Notes: generated by a model from the sequence alone, not told the origin. A stretch of DNA of 64,000 nt from Clostridiales bacterium (GCA_021204175.1 JAJPZT010000020.1:5976-69975), one strand, 5' to 3'. Positions 18,443-27,603 are shown, counted from the first letter of the stretch. Made by a program: numbers and translations.

Positions 18443-18643
18443 CTATTTAAGAGAATTTGCTTTGTCTCTTTCCATTGTTTCTTTAATTGCCCTTTTAATA
18501 AAGGCGTTAACGCTTTCGGTCTTGCTTTCGGCGTGGGCTCTTATGATGTCCCTTTCGCCTTTTTTGACCCTGACCTTAATTTCGTCATAATTCTTTTTCA
18601 TATATTTGCTTACAGCCTTCTGCTGTGCCTTTGATACTGCCAT
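18443..18643 (-). CDS. Small ribbon-helix-helix (Arc/MetJ-type) DNA-binding protein
   Basis: 66 residues from ATG 18643, which has an SD AGGTGA (18651-18656); an upstream in-frame start at 18664 lies 5' of that SD. The beta-strand NYDEIKVRVKKGERDIIRAHAES is followed by the helical VNAFIKRAIKETMERDKAN, the pattern of RHH repressors. Lys/Arg-rich. Such proteins often autoregulate or act as antitoxins. Its promoter overlaps, in the opposite direction, the promoter of the antisense RNA at 18693, so it may control both. No partner toxin protein is adjacent in an operon. Confidence 0.8.
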   Translation of the reverse strand: MAVSKAQQKAVSKYMKKNYDEIKVRVKKGERDIIRAHAESKTESVNAFIKRAIKETMERDKANSLK

Positions 18644-18657
18644 ATTATTATCACCTC

Positions 18658-18686
18658 TTGACATTTAGAGGATTATATGTTATTAT
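18658..18686 (+). promoter_or_regulatory. Promoter of antisense RNA 1
   Basis: Perfect TTGACA (18658-18663), 17-nt spacer and TATTAT (18681-18686). It reads right toward the terminator hairpin at 18746-18785. Confidence 0.75.
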
Positions 18687-18710
18687 AAAAGCACAAGAGG
18701 GAATAAACAA
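18682..18710 (-). promoter_or_regulatory. Promoter of the RHH gene
   Basis: On the minus strand TTGTTT (18710-18705), 17-nt spacer and TATAAT (18687-18682). Its -10 box overlaps the -10 box of the antisense-RNA promoter almost completely, so polymerases at the two promoters must exclude each other. Confidence 0.65.
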
Positions 18711-18786
18711 GGCTTTTGTTGCCCCTTACAAATTAGTTAGTTAATTTAACCGCCTAAAGTTGACTGCTCGGGGCGGTTAATCTTTT
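18693..18786 (+). ncRNA. Candidate antitoxin antisense RNA 1
   Basis: About 94 nt inferred from the promoter at 18658-18686 to the hairpin (18746-18754 with 18772-18780, 9 bp) and following TCTTTT. It overlaps the 3' end of the minus-strand toxin gene. The convergent layout matches known Firmicutes type I systems such as txpA/ratA and bsrG/SR4 of Bacillus subtilis. No coding potential is evident. Confidence 0.6.
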
Positions 18787-18839
18787 ATAAGTATAATTAT
18801 AATAATAAGCAGAGTTAAAAATATAATTGCTTCTGTCAT
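18777..18839 (-). CDS. Candidate type I toxin, 20-residue hydrophobic peptide
   Basis: MTEAIIFLTLL followed by a run of Ile/Leu and a charged IKD end: one membrane-spanning segment. ATG 18839 lies behind a very strong SD (AAAGGGGG, 18848-18855). A leader ORF of 11 codons (18839-18874) stops with TAATG on the toxin start, suggesting translational coupling. Leader, promoter and antisense RNA fit a type I toxin-antitoxin module. Toxicity is inferred from architecture only. Confidence 0.65.
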   Translation of the reverse strand: MTEAIIFLTLLIIIIILIKD

Positions 18840-19019
18840 TATAACCTACCCCCTTTCGTACATTCAAAAGTCATAAGCTTAATCAATCATAAGCAATCAC
18901 CCTTTCATATACAAAAAACAGGGGCAAACAAACCGCCTTGTTGTATTCCGTTGTGCAGGCTTCAAAAATAAATTTCAAAGCTTAAAATGTATTATATCAC
19001 GATTTAATATCGGGGACAA
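18840..19019 (-). promoter_or_regulatory. Toxin 1 promoter and long leader
   Basis: TTGTCC (19019-19014), 17-nt spacer and TATAAT (18996-18991) on the minus strand start a leader of about 145 nt. The leader contains the element GGTGATTGCTTATGAT (18901-18886), which recurs with a 2-nt insertion at the start of the second toxin (62687-62670), and the 11-codon leader ORF. Nothing else is seen between here and the ABC promoter at 19124. Confidence 0.6.
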
Positions 19020-19123
19020 TATTCAAATTTACCAAATATTGATGACGATATTTGTATATCTTTAACATATATCAATATCTATGTTTATCGGCACGTTTTA
19101 TAGTATTTTTCATCTAATTTCAC

Positions 19124-19151
19124 TTGAAATATATCGCTTAAGTGGTATAAT
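19124..19151 (+). promoter_or_regulatory. Promoter of the Gld-type ABC operon
   Basis: TTGAAA (19124-19129), 16-nt spacer and TATAAT (19146-19151), 47 nt before the first gene. Confidence 0.75.
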
Positions 19152-19197
19152 ATAAAATAGTGTTTTCAGAAAAATTTAGGTTAAGGAGTGAATAACT

Positions 19198-20328
19198 TTG
19201 ATTGAAATAAAAAATCTGACTAAAAGATTTGGGAAGATTACCGCTGTTGACAACATAAGCTTTACTGTTAATGACGGCGAAATTGTGGGCTTTTTGGGGC
19301 CTAACGGCGCAGGAAAATCCACCACTATGAATATGATGACAGGCTTTATTTCCTCAACAGAGGGAAGCGTCACCATTGACGGCTATGATATTTTGGAAGA
19401 GCCTGAAAAGGCTAAAAAACGTATAGGCTATCTGCCGGAAATTCCACCTGTCTACCCCGATATGACAGTCAGCGAATATCTTGACTTTGTCTGCGACCTT
19501 AAAAAGGTGAAAAAAAGCGAAAGAAAGGAAATGCTCCGGGAGATTTTGGAAAATGTAAGGCTTGTTGAGGTAAAGGACAGGCTCATCAAAAACCTTTCAA
19601 AGGGCTATCGCCAGAGGGTGGGGCTTGCCCAGGCTCTTGTAGGCAGACCGGGAACACTTATTTTGGACGAGCCCACCGTAGGTCTTGACCCCAGACAGGT
19701 TTTGGAAATGAGAGACGTAATTAAGACTTTGGGCGAAAAGCACACAGTTATTTTAAGCTCTCATATTTTGCAGGAGGTCAGTGCAGTCTGCAGCAGAGTT
19801 ATTATTATAAATAAGGGCAAAATCGTTGCTAACGGAGACAGCAGCGACCTTTCGGATGCAGCTGTGGGCAGCAAGCTTTCCTTAGAGATTAAGGGCGAAA
19901 AAGAGGCTGTTGAACAGGCTTTCTCAGACCTTGAATACATCGAAAGCCTTGAAATTTCGGAAAAGGGCGAAAATTTAGAGGTTAAGCTCAGCAGTGCGGA
20001 AGGGGTCGACATAAGAGAAGCAGTTTTCAAGACCTGTGCCGAAAAGGGGCTTGCGGTTTTGGAAATGAAGAACGACGACTTAAGCCTTGAAGAAATATTT
20101 ATGCGTGCAGTCAGCGGAAGCGACGAGGAAGCGGCTCTTGAAAAGGAAAGACAGGCTATTTCCGCAGAGACACAGGCTCAGGCTGAAGCTGAGACTGAGA
20201 CAGAAGAAGCGGAAGCCCCTGAAGAAGGCTTTGACTATATTGCCGACAGTGCCGAAATAATTACTGCTGAAGCTGACGAAGCCGAAAACGCTGAAGAAGA
20301 GGAAGAAACGGAGGGCGATTTGAAATGA
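19198..20328 (+). CDS. ABC transporter ATP-binding protein, Gld/Nat type
   Basis: 376 residues from TTG 19198 behind AAGGAGTG. Walker A GPNGAGKST (34-42), signature LSKGYRQR and Walker B LILDEPT are intact. The first ~300 residues are a standard ABC-2-type ATPase with a C-terminal regulatory region. The last ~65 residues are an unusual Glu/Ala-rich acidic tail. It should power the permease encoded next. The four-gene order (ATPase, permease, GldG-like, DUF4340) recurs in many bacteria with unknown substrate; in Bacteroidetes GldA/F/G are linked to gliding. Confidence 0.9.
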   Translation: MIEIKNLTKRFGKITAVDNISFTVNDGEIVGFLGPNGAGKSTTMNMMTGFISSTEGSVTIDGYDILEEPEKAKKRIGYLPEIPPVYPDMTVSEYLDFVCDLKKVKKSERKEMLREILENVRLVEVKDRLIKNLSKGYRQRVGLAQALVGRPGTLILDEPTVGLDPRQVLEMRDVIKTLGEKHTVILSSHILQEVSAVCSRVIIINKGKIVANGDSSDLSDAAVGSKLSLEIKGEKEAVEQAFSDLEYIESLEISEKGENLEVKLSSAEGVDIREAVFKTCAEKGLAVLEMKNDDLSLEEIFMRAVSGSDEEAALEKERQAISAETQAQAEAETETEEAEAPEEGFDYIADSAEIITAEADEAENAEEEEETEGDLK

Positions 20329-21188
20329 CGGCTGTTTTTAAAAAAGAAATAAGAACATATTTCAACACTTTAACAGGCTATGTATTTCTGGGCTTTTTTG
20401 TTGCCATAACGGGAATATATTTCCTTATTAATAATATGAGCACCGGAGACTTAAACTACGCAAGCACTCTTGCGGGCTCTCTTATGTTGTTTTGGATACT
20501 TATACCCATTCTTACAATGAGACTTTTTGCTGAAGAAGCAAGGCAGAAGACAGACCAGCTTCTTTTGACCTCACCTGTGGGCGTTTGGGGCATAGTTTTG
20601 GGTAAGTTTCTTGCGGCAGGGGTTTTGTTTATTTTCGGCGTAATTATTACGGCGATTTTCCCCTTTATTTTAAGCCGTTTCGGAACTATTGCCATAGCGG
20701 AAACCGTTAATGTAATGTTCGGCTACGTGCTTTTGGGGCTTGCTCTTATTGCAGTGGGCATTTATATTTCGTCTCTGACGGATAATCAGATTGTGGCTGC
20801 TGCGGCTACCTTTGCGGCGCTTTTCGTTTTGTTTATGATAGACAGCTTTACGGCTGAAATGCCCATAACAGCGGCTTCATCACTTGTTTTCGCCTTTCTG
20901 CTTGTTGTTTTGGCGGCGGTTGTTCTCTACTCCTCAGTTAAAAACCTTTGGGCAAGCCTTGTTTTTGCCATTATTTTGGGTTTTGGGGTGTTTGTTGTTT
21001 ACAGAATAGACCCTTCACTTTTTGACGGTCTTATTTCTAAATTTTTCGGCTGGTTTTCAATGATTGAACGCTTTGAAAACTTCTACTCAGGCGTTTTCTC
21101 ACTTGCAGACACCGTATATTATTTAAGCTTTGCCTTTGTGTTTATCTATCTTACGGTAAACAGAGTTGAAAAGCGCAGATGGGCTTAA
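20325..21188 (+). CDS. ABC-2 type permease, GldF-like
   Basis: 287 residues, starting inside the ATPase stop (ATGA overlap). About six hydrophobic segments; the motif LFAEEARQKTDQLLLTSPV after TM2 is typical of GldF/NosY-like permeases. Membrane partner of the preceding ATPase. Confidence 0.9.
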   Translation: MTAVFKKEIRTYFNTLTGYVFLGFFVAITGIYFLINNMSTGDLNYASTLAGSLMLFWILIPILTMRLFAEEARQKTDQLLLTSPVGVWGIVLGKFLAAGVLFIFGVIITAIFPFILSRFGTIAIAETVNVMFGYVLLGLALIAVGIYISSLTDNQIVAAAATFAALFVLFMIDSFTAEMPITAASSLVFAFLLVVLAAVVLYSSVKNLWASLVFAIILGFGVFVVYRIDPSLFDGLISKFFGWFSMIERFENFYSGVFSLADTVYYLSFAFVFIYLTVNRVEKRRWA

Positions 21189-21203
21189 GGAGGAAAAGGG
21201 ACT

Positions 21204-22625
21204 ATGAAAATATTCAGTGATAAAAGATTTAGATACGGAACATATTCAACCCTTTCGGCTTTGGTGGTTATTGCCATAGCTGTGGTTGTAAACCTTATTG
21301 CAGGTAAGATTAATTATAAAAAGGACTTGACCCCCAATGCGGTTTTTGCCATTACTGACGAAACAAAAAGCGTTCTTGACAGTCTTGAACAGGACGTAAC
21401 GATTTACGCCCTTTATCAGACAGGTCAGGAGGACTCTGTTATAACACAGATTTTGGATCAGTATGACAACGCTTCGGGAAGGATTAAAACAGAGACGAAA
21501 GACCCTGTTCTTTACCCCCAGTTTGTTGAAAAATATACCGACGGCGGAAGCGTTTCCACAGGCAGTCTTATTGTTGAAAGCGGCGACAGATATAAGGTTG
21601 TGCCCGTTAGTGATTTGTATAATACGGGAACAGACTATCTCACAGGTGAAAGCAAAAACGAGGTAACGGCGGAAGCCAAAATTACAGGGGCTATTCAGTA
21701 TGTTACAGCTGACAGCCTTCCCGTAATTTATGCCGTAACAGGTCATAACGAAATGACCCTTTCCGACTTAGGCTCAGACCTGGCTGACAAGCTTGAAACA
21801 GCCAACATTGAGGTCAGAGAGCTGAACCTTTTTGACGAGGACATTCCCAACGACTGTGCGATTTTAATGCTTACAACGCCTCAGACAGACTATACAGCCG
21901 ATGAAGCGGAAAAGGTTAAAAAATATTTGGCTGCTGACGGCAGAGCCCTGTTTATGATAGACTATCAATATAACACATTCGAAAATTTAGACAGTATTTT
22001 AGCGGATTACGGTCTGTCTTTAAACAACCCCGTTATTTTCGAAGCGGACGCAAACTATCAGTATCAAAACTATCCTACGGCTATTTTGCCGGATATAGCT
22101 ATTCATGACGCAACGGACGGACTTTCTCAAATAAGGGTTCTCTTCACAACTGCTTACGGAATAACCCAAACAGCCGATAAAAGAGTGGCAACCACTGTTG
22201 AGCCCCTTCTTTCGACCTCCTCTTCTGCTTTCGGCAAAAACACAGAGGACGAAACAATAACCATGCAGGAGGGAGACGCACCGGGACCCTTTGACGTAGC
22301 GGTAGCGGTTACCGACAGCACATACACCGACACACAGCACATAACCAAGCTTGTGGTCTGCTCAGGCTATTATTATCTTCTCTTTGGTCAGGCTGACGCC
22401 CTTGTCAGCGGAGGAAACTCGGACTTTATAGAGGGCTGTATAAAGTGGCTCAATGACAAAACAGACTATGAAAGCGTAAGCATTCGTTCAAAATCATTGG
22501 ATAACGACACATTCTATACAGACTATGCCCAGTACGAAAGAATTAAATATATCTGCGTAATCATTCTGCCCCTGTTTATAATAGGCTACGGCTTTGTGAT
22601 TTGGCTTTCAAGGAGGAATAAATAA
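21204..22625 (+). CDS. GldG-like auxiliary protein of the ABC transporter
   Basis: 473 residues with one N-terminal TM segment (about 15-33), a large extracytoplasmic region (residues 35-445, with the PVIYAVTGHNEM segment typical of GldG-family domains) and one C-terminal TM ending in basic residues (RRNK). GldG-family subunits pair with GldF permeases. Translationally coupled to the next gene by TAATG. Confidence 0.85.
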   Translation: MKIFSDKRFRYGTYSTLSALVVIAIAVVVNLIAGKINYKKDLTPNAVFAITDETKSVLDSLEQDVTIYALYQTGQEDSVITQILDQYDNASGRIKTETKDPVLYPQFVEKYTDGGSVSTGSLIVESGDRYKVVPVSDLYNTGTDYLTGESKNEVTAEAKITGAIQYVTADSLPVIYAVTGHNEMTLSDLGSDLADKLETANIEVRELNLFDEDIPNDCAILMLTTPQTDYTADEAEKVKKYLAADGRALFMIDYQYNTFENLDSILADYGLSLNNPVIFEADANYQYQNYPTAILPDIAIHDATDGLSQIRVLFTTAYGITQTADKRVATTVEPLLSTSSSAFGKNTEDETITMQEGDAPGPFDVAVAVTDSTYTDTQHITKLVVCSGYYYLLFGQADALVSGGNSDFIEGCIKWLNDKTDYESVSIRSKSLDNDTFYTDYAQYERIKYICVIILPLFIIGYGFVIWLSRRNK

Positions 22626-24085
22626 TGAAGAAAAAGCTCCCTGCACTTTTGGGGCTGGCGGTTCTCCTTGTGGTTCTTGCGGCGGTATATTTTCTTTGGG
22701 GTTCGGGAGAAGGTGACGAAACCGCCGAGGTCGAAGAGCAGACTGAAGAAAGCCAAAGCTTCAATTTTGTTTTTAACATAGACGAAAACGTAGGTCTTTC
22801 ACAGGTCAGGGCTGAAAGAATTTCTCTGCCTGAGGGCTGCGGCGTAAGCGAAAGCATTGACGCAGGCGACAAGGAAATGCTTGTGTATTTGGACGGCAGC
22901 AGCTGGTATATTAAGGGCTACGAGGACTGCCCCTTAAGTGATAATATGCAGACATATTTGGACGGATTCTATTCTCTTTATGCAAGCACCGAGCTTAAGG
23001 AGCATCAGGGGCTTGAAGAATACGGTCTTGCTGAACCCTGTCTTAAGCTTTATGCAGCCTATGATGACGGCTCGGATATGCTTCTTTCCGTAGGAAATCA
23101 GACCGCCGACAAGCTTGGCTTTTATGTGAGTGTGTCCGGTTCAGACAGTGTGTTTATAGTTTCCAACTCGAATATTTCAAAGTATTTTTACGGCTTCAAT
23201 GAGCTTATGGATAAGACACTGCCTACTTTGAATTTGGAGGAAATAACCTTTGCCACTGTTATGAACTTCGAGACTGACGACAGCCTTATTATAACCTATG
23301 ACACTGACAGCAATGAAAGTTCAGCTGCCGAGGGCAACAACTTAACAACACTTATGCTTAAAAGCCCCGTAAACGGCTTGACGGTTTACCCCTATAATTT
23401 AGAGACTACTATCTTAAGCGGCTTTTCTTATCTTAAGCTTTTGGATATTGTTGAAATAAACGCCGAAAATTTGGCTCAGTACGGGCTTGAACAGCCTGTT
23501 TATGAGCTGACATTTAAAGACACTGAAAATACATTTTCCCTTGATATAGGCAGCTTAGCCGATGACGAGCATTATTACTGTAAAACACCGGACAGCAATA
23601 CGGTCTATCTGACCTATAAGGTTGGGGTTGAGCCTGCTGTAAACTATAATATTTATGAGTTTACTGAGAGGTTTGTAAACCTTCAATACCGCAGAAATGT
23701 GGAAAGTGTAAATATAAGCGTTTTAAACGGTGAGGAATATGTTCTTGAGTTCGGAGAGGACAATGTCAATAAAGAAGGCGTTGACAACAGAGTGGCAAGC
23801 CTTAACGGAAGAGAATATGACAGAGTAGATATTTCCGACTTTTATCAGCTTTTAACAGGCATAACTTTTGAAAGAATTGAAGAAAACGCCGCAGTAGAGG
23901 GCGAAGCCGCCCTTGTTATAAGCTATAAGCTTCTTGACGGAACGGAAAGCACGGACAGATATTACAATTGCGACTCAAATTATTATATAGTTGAGAAAAA
24001 CGGCGGAAACACAGGCTTTGTGGTAAGTAAAAGCTATTTAAGCAGAATGCTTGATATGGCAGCCACTTTATCTCAAGAAGAATAA
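22625..24085 (+). CDS. DUF4340 domain lipoprotein-like or membrane-anchored protein
   Basis: 486 residues: N-terminal membrane anchor (about 5-24), an acidic linker, then repeated beta-rich DUF4340-type segments (e.g. GLAEPCLKLYAAYDDG; YGLEQPVYELTFKDTENTFSLDIG; two related modules). There is no lipobox Cys, so a TM anchor is more likely than a lipoprotein. Fourth gene of the Gld-type operon; function unknown, probably substrate handling outside the membrane. Confidence 0.8.
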   Translation: MKKKLPALLGLAVLLVVLAAVYFLWGSGEGDETAEVEEQTEESQSFNFVFNIDENVGLSQVRAERISLPEGCGVSESIDAGDKEMLVYLDGSSWYIKGYEDCPLSDNMQTYLDGFYSLYASTELKEHQGLEEYGLAEPCLKLYAAYDDGSDMLLSVGNQTADKLGFYVSVSGSDSVFIVSNSNISKYFYGFNELMDKTLPTLNLEEITFATVMNFETDDSLIITYDTDSNESSAAEGNNLTTLMLKSPVNGLTVYPYNLETTILSGFSYLKLLDIVEINAENLAQYGLEQPVYELTFKDTENTFSLDIGSLADDEHYYCKTPDSNTVYLTYKVGVEPAVNYNIYEFTERFVNLQYRRNVESVNISVLNGEEYVLEFGEDNVNKEGVDNRVASLNGREYDRVDISDFYQLLTGITFERIEENAAVEGEAALVISYKLLDGTESTDRYYNCDSNYYIVEKNGGNTGFVVSKSYLSRMLDMAATLSQEE

Positions 24086-24092
24086 AAATAAG

Positions 24093-24125
24093 AACAGCCC
24101 CGACTTTATTGCCGAGGCTGTTTTT
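24093..24125. terminator. Terminator between the ABC operon and ftsZ
   Basis: AACAGCC (24093-24099) pairs with GGCTGTT (24116-24122), with extra CG pairing inside, and is followed by TTTTT on the plus strand. It lies between convergent genes and may also act on ftsZ transcripts. Confidence 0.8.
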
Positions 24126-24149
24126 GTATGATTTATATTATTGTTATTA

Positions 24150-25307
24150 TTAAAAACCGGAGCGTTTGGGATTGATTATATCAAGCCTTCCGGGACGTGA
24201 AAAAGGATTGTCGTTTGTGGCAGCGGTTTCTCTGCGGCTTTCCTCTTCCTCAAGCTTTTTAAAGGGGTTGGAATAATCCTTTTTAACAGCAGCCTGCTGA
24301 ACAGGGTGATATTTAACCGTGTTCTGCGGTGCTGCAGGCGCAATGGTATCATCGATTAAGCCCGTAGCCACAACGGTAACCTTAACCTGTGCATCTTTAG
24401 TGTCAGACGACCTTGAAGTACCGAAAATAACCTCAGCTTCGGGGTCAAGAAGCTCACTGATTGAGTCAACGGCGTTAGCCACGTCAACCATAGAAATGTC
24501 TCCTGAGTAGCTAATGTTTATAAGAACGCTCTTAGCTCCGTCAATAGAGGTCTCCAAAAGAGGACTCTTTATTGCAAACTGAGCCGCATCCATTACATTG
24601 TCTGCCGAGCCTACGCCCATAAGAGCGAAGCCTCTGTTTTCCGTCATAACGGTTCTTACGTCCGCAAAGTCAAGGTTGATTTCACCGGGACGTGCAATAA
24701 GGTCAGATATACCTATTACGCCCTGAACAAGAACGCTGTCAGCCAGCTTAAAGGCGTCTTTAATGCTTGTTTTCTGGTCGGCTGTTTCAATAAGCTTTTG
24801 ATTGGGAATTACAATAAGTGTGTCTACGTTTGCCTTAAGGTTTTCAATTCCCTGAAGGGCAAACTTCATACGCTTTCTTCCCTCAAAAAGGAAAGGCTTG
24901 GTAACAACGCCTACTGTGAGAACACCAAGCTCCTTTGCGATTGAAGCCACAACGGGGGCTGCTCCGGTGCCTGTTCCGCCGCCCATACCGGCAGTAATAA
25001 ACGCCATATCCACATCAGTCATTGCAGCATAAATTTCTTCCTTGGTTTCTTTGGCAGCCTCTGCTCCAACCTCGGGTCTGCCTCCTGCGCCTAAGCCCTT
25101 TGTGCTTTTAGGACCTATAGCAATTTTAACCTTTGAAAGGTTATCGGCGAGAGCCTGCTTATCGGTGTTGACTGCAACAAACTCAATTCTGTCATCGGCT
25201 CCTGTTTCAATCATTCTGGTGACGGCGTTTCCGCCTGCTCCGCCTACGCCGAAAACCACTATTCTTGCGTTTTCGCTTCTGTTTACTTCATTAACAACAT
25301 CTATCAA
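24150..25307 (-). CDS. ftsZ: Cell division GTPase FtsZ
   Basis: 385 residues. The tubulin signature GGGTGTG spans 109-115 and the N-terminal [10 protein letters not shown] 20-29; the synergy-loop region is intact. A variable linker (about 315-370) ends in a short C-terminal peptide ([13 protein letters not shown]), the likely SepF/membrane-tether site. The start is TTG 25307 behind GGAGG. No ftsA is next to it; SepF, encoded at 51094, is the probable anchor. Transcribed after murA and divIB. Confidence 0.98.
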   Translation of the reverse strand: MIDVVNEVNRSENARIVVFGVGGAGGNAVTRMIETGADDRIEFVAVNTDKQALADNLSKVKIAIGPKSTKGLGAGGRPEVGAEAAKETKEEIYAAMTDVDMAFITAGMGGGTGTGAAPVVASIAKELGVLTVGVVTKPFLFEGRKRMKFALQGIENLKANVDTLIVIPNQKLIETADQKTSIKDAFKLADSVLVQGVIGISDLIARPGEINLDFADVRTVMTENRGFALMGVGSADNVMDAAQFAIKSPLLETSIDGAKSVLINISYSGDISMVDVANAVDSISELLDPEAEVIFGTSRSSDTKDAQVKVTVVATGLIDDTIAPAAPQNTVKYHPVQQAAVKKDYSNPFKKLEEEESRRETAATNDNPFSRPGRLDIINPKRSGF

Positions 25308-25381
25308 CGGTATCCCTCCAAGTATATTTTTTCATCTTCAGCTTCGGTGATTTCCGATTGTTTTCAATACACGCTTATTTT

Positions 25382-25410
25382 ATTATACTACATTTCAATA
25401 AAGATTTCCA
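25382..25410 (-). promoter_or_regulatory. Possible ftsZ promoter
   Basis: Minus-strand TGGAAA (25410-25405), 17-nt spacer and TATAAT (25387-25382), about 75 nt before ftsZ. The -35 is weak; ftsZ may also be read from murA-divIB. Confidence 0.5.
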
Positions 25411-25469
25411 TAGTTATTTTAAATAAATTTTAAAAAATGTCAAGAGTTTTTACAAAAATTTATGATTAT

Positions 25470-26189
25470 TTAAGTTTTAAGCTTAAAACTGGGGTTATTT
25501 GACGTGTCTGAAATGTCCAAAGTGCCTGCTTCCGAGGAGTCAAGCTGCTTCAGAATTTCGTTCAGTGTTGCTATTTTGGTGTGGGCGTTGTCTATGTTTC
25601 CGAAAACCACATCTATTTTGTCTATGTAAAGATGTATGTCGTCCGGGTTAGACACGTCAAGCTTAACCACAACGTCGTTTAAATCATAGGCGTCAATAAG
25701 CTTTGAAATCTGCACAACATAGTCAAGAGAATATCCGTTTGTGACGGACAAAACCTCGCCCAGTGTAAAGCTGTCGAACTTAAGCCCCAAAACAACAGGG
25801 TGTGAAGCGTCTGTTTCCTTCTGAATGTCTATAACCCGACCGTCAATATCTATGTAAAGGTAGCTGCCCATATAAGGCACATAACTGCGGACACGTCTTT
25901 CCTCAATTGTAATCAGCAGTGTAGAGGGCAGCTTTTTGGATATTTTAGCCGACTTTATATAGTTGCTCGATTTCAGGCGTGAAACAACGGCTGAAGAAGG
26001 GTAGGTAAATATATTTCTGCCTACGCCGTCAATTTCGCCCAGCTCAAAAATTTCTTCATTGGAAAGCTGAGAATTGCCCACAATCTGAATTTCTTGAATT
26101 TCAAAAACAGGACTTATGAGAGCGGCTATTACAAGCAGAAAAAACAGAACTATTAAAACCGCCAGCATAAATTTTTTCCTTTGTGTCAT
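25470..26189 (-). CDS. divIB: Cell division protein FtsQ/DivIB
   Basis: 239 residues: short cytoplasmic tail, TM at about 9-27, POTRA domain (residues 29-100: VFEIQEIQIVGNSQLSNEEIFELG) and FtsQ-type beta domain (VRSYVPYMGSYLYIDIDGRVID...). Assembles with FtsL and DivIC in the divisome. ATG 26189 follows AAAGGAAATGATGTT. It lies 62 nt after murA, as in other Firmicutes division clusters. Confidence 0.93.
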   Translation of the reverse strand: MTQRKKFMLAVLIVLFFLLVIAALISPVFEIQEIQIVGNSQLSNEEIFELGEIDGVGRNIFTYPSSAVVSRLKSSNYIKSAKISKKLPSTLLITIEERRVRSYVPYMGSYLYIDIDGRVIDIQKETDASHPVVLGLKFDSFTLGEVLSVTNGYSLDYVVQISKLIDAYDLNDVVVKLDVSNPDDIHLYIDKIDVVFGNIDNAHTKIATLNEILKQLDSSEAGTLDISDTSNNPSFKLKT

Positions 26190-26251
26190 AACATCATTTC
26201 CTTTCCCCTTTACTATTTTAAGATATTTCTCTTAAAATGTCTATATTTTTT

Positions 26252-27496
26252 TTATAAAATCTCAATATTTCCTCCCAAAGACGTAATCTTTTGAATAAGC
26301 CCCTCATATCCTCTGAAAATATGATGAGGATTATGAATTTCGCTTGTTCCTTCTGCAGCAAGTGCCGCAATAACAAGGGCTGCTCCGCCTCTTAGGTCGA
26401 AGGCTGTAAGCTTTGCCCCTTTAAGCGAATTAACACCGTTTATAATAAAGCTTCTGTTTTTCTCAGTTATTTCAGCCCCTGTTTTTATAAGCTCCGGAAT
26501 GTGGCGGTTACGGGCTTCGAAAACGGTTTCTGTCACGACACTTTTTCCCTGAGCCAAAGACAGCAAGGCGCAGATTTGGGGCTGTAAGTCTGTGGGGAAG
26601 CCGGGGTAAGGGGCTGTTGTTAATCCATCAACAGCATTGAGCCTCTGAGGTGCTTTTAGAAATACGGCGTTGTGTTCTTCCGTTAGAATACAGCCTGTTT
26701 TCTTAAGCACGTCTCCGATTATACCAAGCTCGGAAATGGTTATGCCCTTTATTGTGATTTCTCCTTTTGTTGCTGCTGCGGCGCAGAGATAGGTTGCGGC
26801 TTCTATTCTGTCGGGAATTACCCTTGCCTGTGCAGAATGAAGCCGATTTACTCCTTCAATTTCAACTTTGTTTTCATAAAAGCTTATTTTCCCTCCGCAT
26901 AGATTTAGAAAATCTGCAAGGGCAAGAGTTTCAGGCTCTTTTGAGGGGTTTGTTATTACGGTTGTACCTTTGGCAAGACAGGCGGCAGCCATAAGGCTTT
27001 GGGTTGCTCCCACACTGGGAAAGGGCAGATTTATTTTCACTCCCTTAAGACTGCCCTTAAGGGTTATTTTTCCCCTTTCTTCAATAACCTCCGCACCCAT
27101 AGCCTTAAAGCCCTTAATGTGCAGGTCTATGGGGCGTTTTCCCAAAACACAGCCCCCGGGCTCATAAAAGCCGACGCAGCCGAAACGAGCCAAAAGAGGA
27201 CCGCAGAAGGTTATGCTTGAACGCATTTTTTCACAAAGCCTTTGGGGTATTCTGGTTAAGTTAAGACCGGAACAATCAATTGTCAGCATGTTTTTGTCAA
27301 ATTCGGCACATCCTCCCAAAGCCTTTATAATCTCCGCCGATGTTTCTGCGTCTGCTATTCGAGGGCAGTTTGTAAGCGTGACCCTTCCGTTTATCAAAAC
27401 AGAAGCGGCTGTCATAGGCAGTACGGCGTTTTTTGCGCCTGAAGCATAAATTTCGCCCCTTAAGGGCGTACCGCCTTTAATTCTCAATACGGGCAT
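26252..27496 (-). CDS. murA: UDP-N-acetylglucosamine 1-carboxyvinyltransferase
   Basis: 414 residues of EPSP-synthase fold. K22 in SGAKN and the nucleophile C116 in EPGGCVLGKRPIDLH are present, so fosfomycin sensitivity at the active site is expected. It catalyses the first committed step of peptidoglycan synthesis (PEP transfer to UDP-GlcNAc). ATG 27496 follows AAAAGGAG. First gene of the minus-strand murA-divIB-ftsZ group. Confidence 0.96.
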   Translation of the reverse strand: MPVLRIKGGTPLRGEIYASGAKNAVLPMTAASVLINGRVTLTNCPRIADAETSAEIIKALGGCAEFDKNMLTIDCSGLNLTRIPQRLCEKMRSSITFCGPLLARFGCVGFYEPGGCVLGKRPIDLHIKGFKAMGAEVIEERGKITLKGSLKGVKINLPFPSVGATQSLMAAACLAKGTTVITNPSKEPETLALADFLNLCGGKISFYENKVEIEGVNRLHSAQARVIPDRIEAATYLCAAAATKGEITIKGITISELGIIGDVLKKTGCILTEEHNAVFLKAPQRLNAVDGLTTAPYPGFPTDLQPQICALLSLAQGKSVVTETVFEARNRHIPELIKTGAEITEKNRSFIINGVNSLKGAKLTAFDLRGGAALVIAALAAEGTSEIHNPHHIFRGYEGLIQKITSLGGNIEIL

Positions 27497-27574
27497 AGGC
27501 GCAGACTCCTTTTTTAAAGCATATTGATATAATATGACTGTTTTCTGCTTTGTGTTAAAAATCTTTGAAAATAT

Positions 27575-27603
27575 TTGAAATGTTTAAACATATATGATAT
27601 AAT
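27575..27603 (+). promoter_or_regulatory. Promoter of panE-smc-ftsY
   Basis: TTGAAA (27575-27580), 17-nt spacer and TATAAT (27598-27603), 63 nt before panE. Confidence 0.75.
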
